From positions 62,001 to 126,000 of the forward strand of contig CAWGGX010000008.1 of assembly GCA_963822215.1 (NCBI GenBank): DNA of 64,000 nt, given 5' to 3'. The notes beneath the pieces are model-generated. The model ran no database searches. It was not told the origin of the DNA and saw nothing but the letters and a program-made list of their open reading frames with translations. Shown in pieces: positions 63,632 through 64,000 of the stretch; position 1 is the first letter of the stretch; each line of letters begins with the position of its first letter. The position numbers were made by a program, and so were the translations under genes. This DNA is from Roseiarcus sp963822215. GTDB lineage: Bacteria > Pseudomonadota > Alphaproteobacteria > Rhizobiales > Beijerinckiaceae.

Positions 63632-64000
63632 CTAAAGCAACAGGCGTCGCACGTCCTCGATGGCGACGCAGAGGCGACGCATGAACCTCGCCGCGACGGC
63701 CCCGTCGATTGCGCGGTGATCGTACGAAAGACTGAGCGGCAGCATCAGCCGCGGCTGGAAGGCCTTGCCGTCCCACATCGGCCACATGCGCGTCCGCGCG
63801 ACGCCGAGGATCGCCACTTCCGGCGCATTGATGATCGGAGTGAACCCCGTCCCCCCGATCCCGCCGAGCGACGAGATTGTGAAAGTCGAGCCCTGCAACT
63901 CGGAAGGCGACAACCGCCCATCGCGCGCCTTGCCCGACAGCGCCGCCATCTCGCGCGCGAGTTCCGTCACGCCCTTGCGATCGACGTCCCGGACGACCGC
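63632..64000 (-). CDS. 2-oxoacid dehydrogenase E2 component, C-terminal part (5' end outside window)
   Basis: The frame is open to the window edge and ends at 63632. Visible are TFTISSLGGIGGTGFTPIIN, VAILGVARTRMWP and the acyltransferase active site SYDHRAIDGAVAARFM (DHRxIDG, catalytic His). This is the inner core domain of a dihydrolipoamide acyltransferase, most like pyruvate dehydrogenase E2. About 123 residues are visible. Confidence 0.95.
   Translation of the reverse strand, partial: AVVRDVDRKGVTELAREMAALSGKARDGRLSPSELQGSTFTISSLGGIGGTGFTPIINAPEVAILGVARTRMWPMWDGKAFQPRLMLPLSLSYDHRAIDGAVAARFMRRLCVAIEDVRRLLL

Overview
The window is 64 kb of GC-rich DNA from an alphaproteobacterium, most likely a member of the Hyphomicrobiales (Rhizobiales). 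The evidence is the style of gyrA, coaD and ndk, the dense family of 'CCTGAGCTTGTCGAAGG' palindromes, signs of GANTC (CcrM-type) sites, and many catabolic TetR/MarR-controlled clusters. The family within the order cannot be fixed from the sequence. The window opens inside an MFS exporter gene and closes inside a 2-oxoacid dehydrogenase E2 gene.

Layout. 1-2.9 kb: MFS exporter and an IS110-type element. 3.1-10.4 kb: two divergent acyl-CoA catabolic operons around a TetR gene (SDR, two MaoC half-proteins, SCP-x thiolase to the left; acyl-CoA dehydrogenase, enoyl-CoA hydratase, acyl-CoA ligase to the right). 10.4-13.3 kb: an unusual HTH protein with a repeat-derived tail, small orphan proteins and a three-copy repeat. 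13.3-21.2 kb: ArsR/SRPBCC pair, coaD, OsmC, a benzoylformate-decarboxylase-like enzyme, a MarR gene and a carotenoid/retinoid-type oxidoreductase fused to a flavin reductase domain. 21.2-23.5 kb: lower-GC stretch with one unknown gene. 23.5-28.9 kb: gyrA, a di-haem cytochrome c peroxidase and an SDR. 29.0-30.5 kb: a complete IS66-family element. 30.7-36.6 kb: small detoxification genes, a TPR protein with 144-bp near-identical repeats and a VapBC-like toxin-antitoxin pair. 36.7-46.4 kb: a run of VOC, DUF899, YCII, PhnB-like, GST and aldo/keto reductase genes around an ECF41 sigma factor that has its own recognisable promoter. 46.5-51.2 kb: orphan ParA-like ATPase, ndk, meta-cleavage hydrolase, WYL regulator, mscL. 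51.3-54.2 kb: copper P-type ATPase with a divergent CueR gene and textbook CueR operator. 54.7-63.3 kb: aminotransferase, then a compact sugar/polyol operon (ribose-type ABC transporter, DhaK, DhaL, HIBADH-type dehydrogenase).

Four otherwise intact genes (unknown 22014-23199, gyrA, cytochrome c peroxidase, ABC ATPase) carry five single-base insertions. Every one is repaired by removing one base from a GANTTC/GAANTC string so that a GANTC site appears. This looks like a methylation-linked sequencing artefact rather than biology. Two further frameshifts (SnoaL-like gene, TPR gene) do not follow the pattern.

The most interesting biology is: a family of 42-52 bp double-hairpin elements bracketed by TGTAG/CTACA, one of which lies in frame inside the copper ATPase; the ECF41 operon with its promoter; the oxidoreductase-flavin reductase fusion; the HTH protein whose C-terminal half is built from intergenic repeats; and a possible bridge RNA in the IS110 element.
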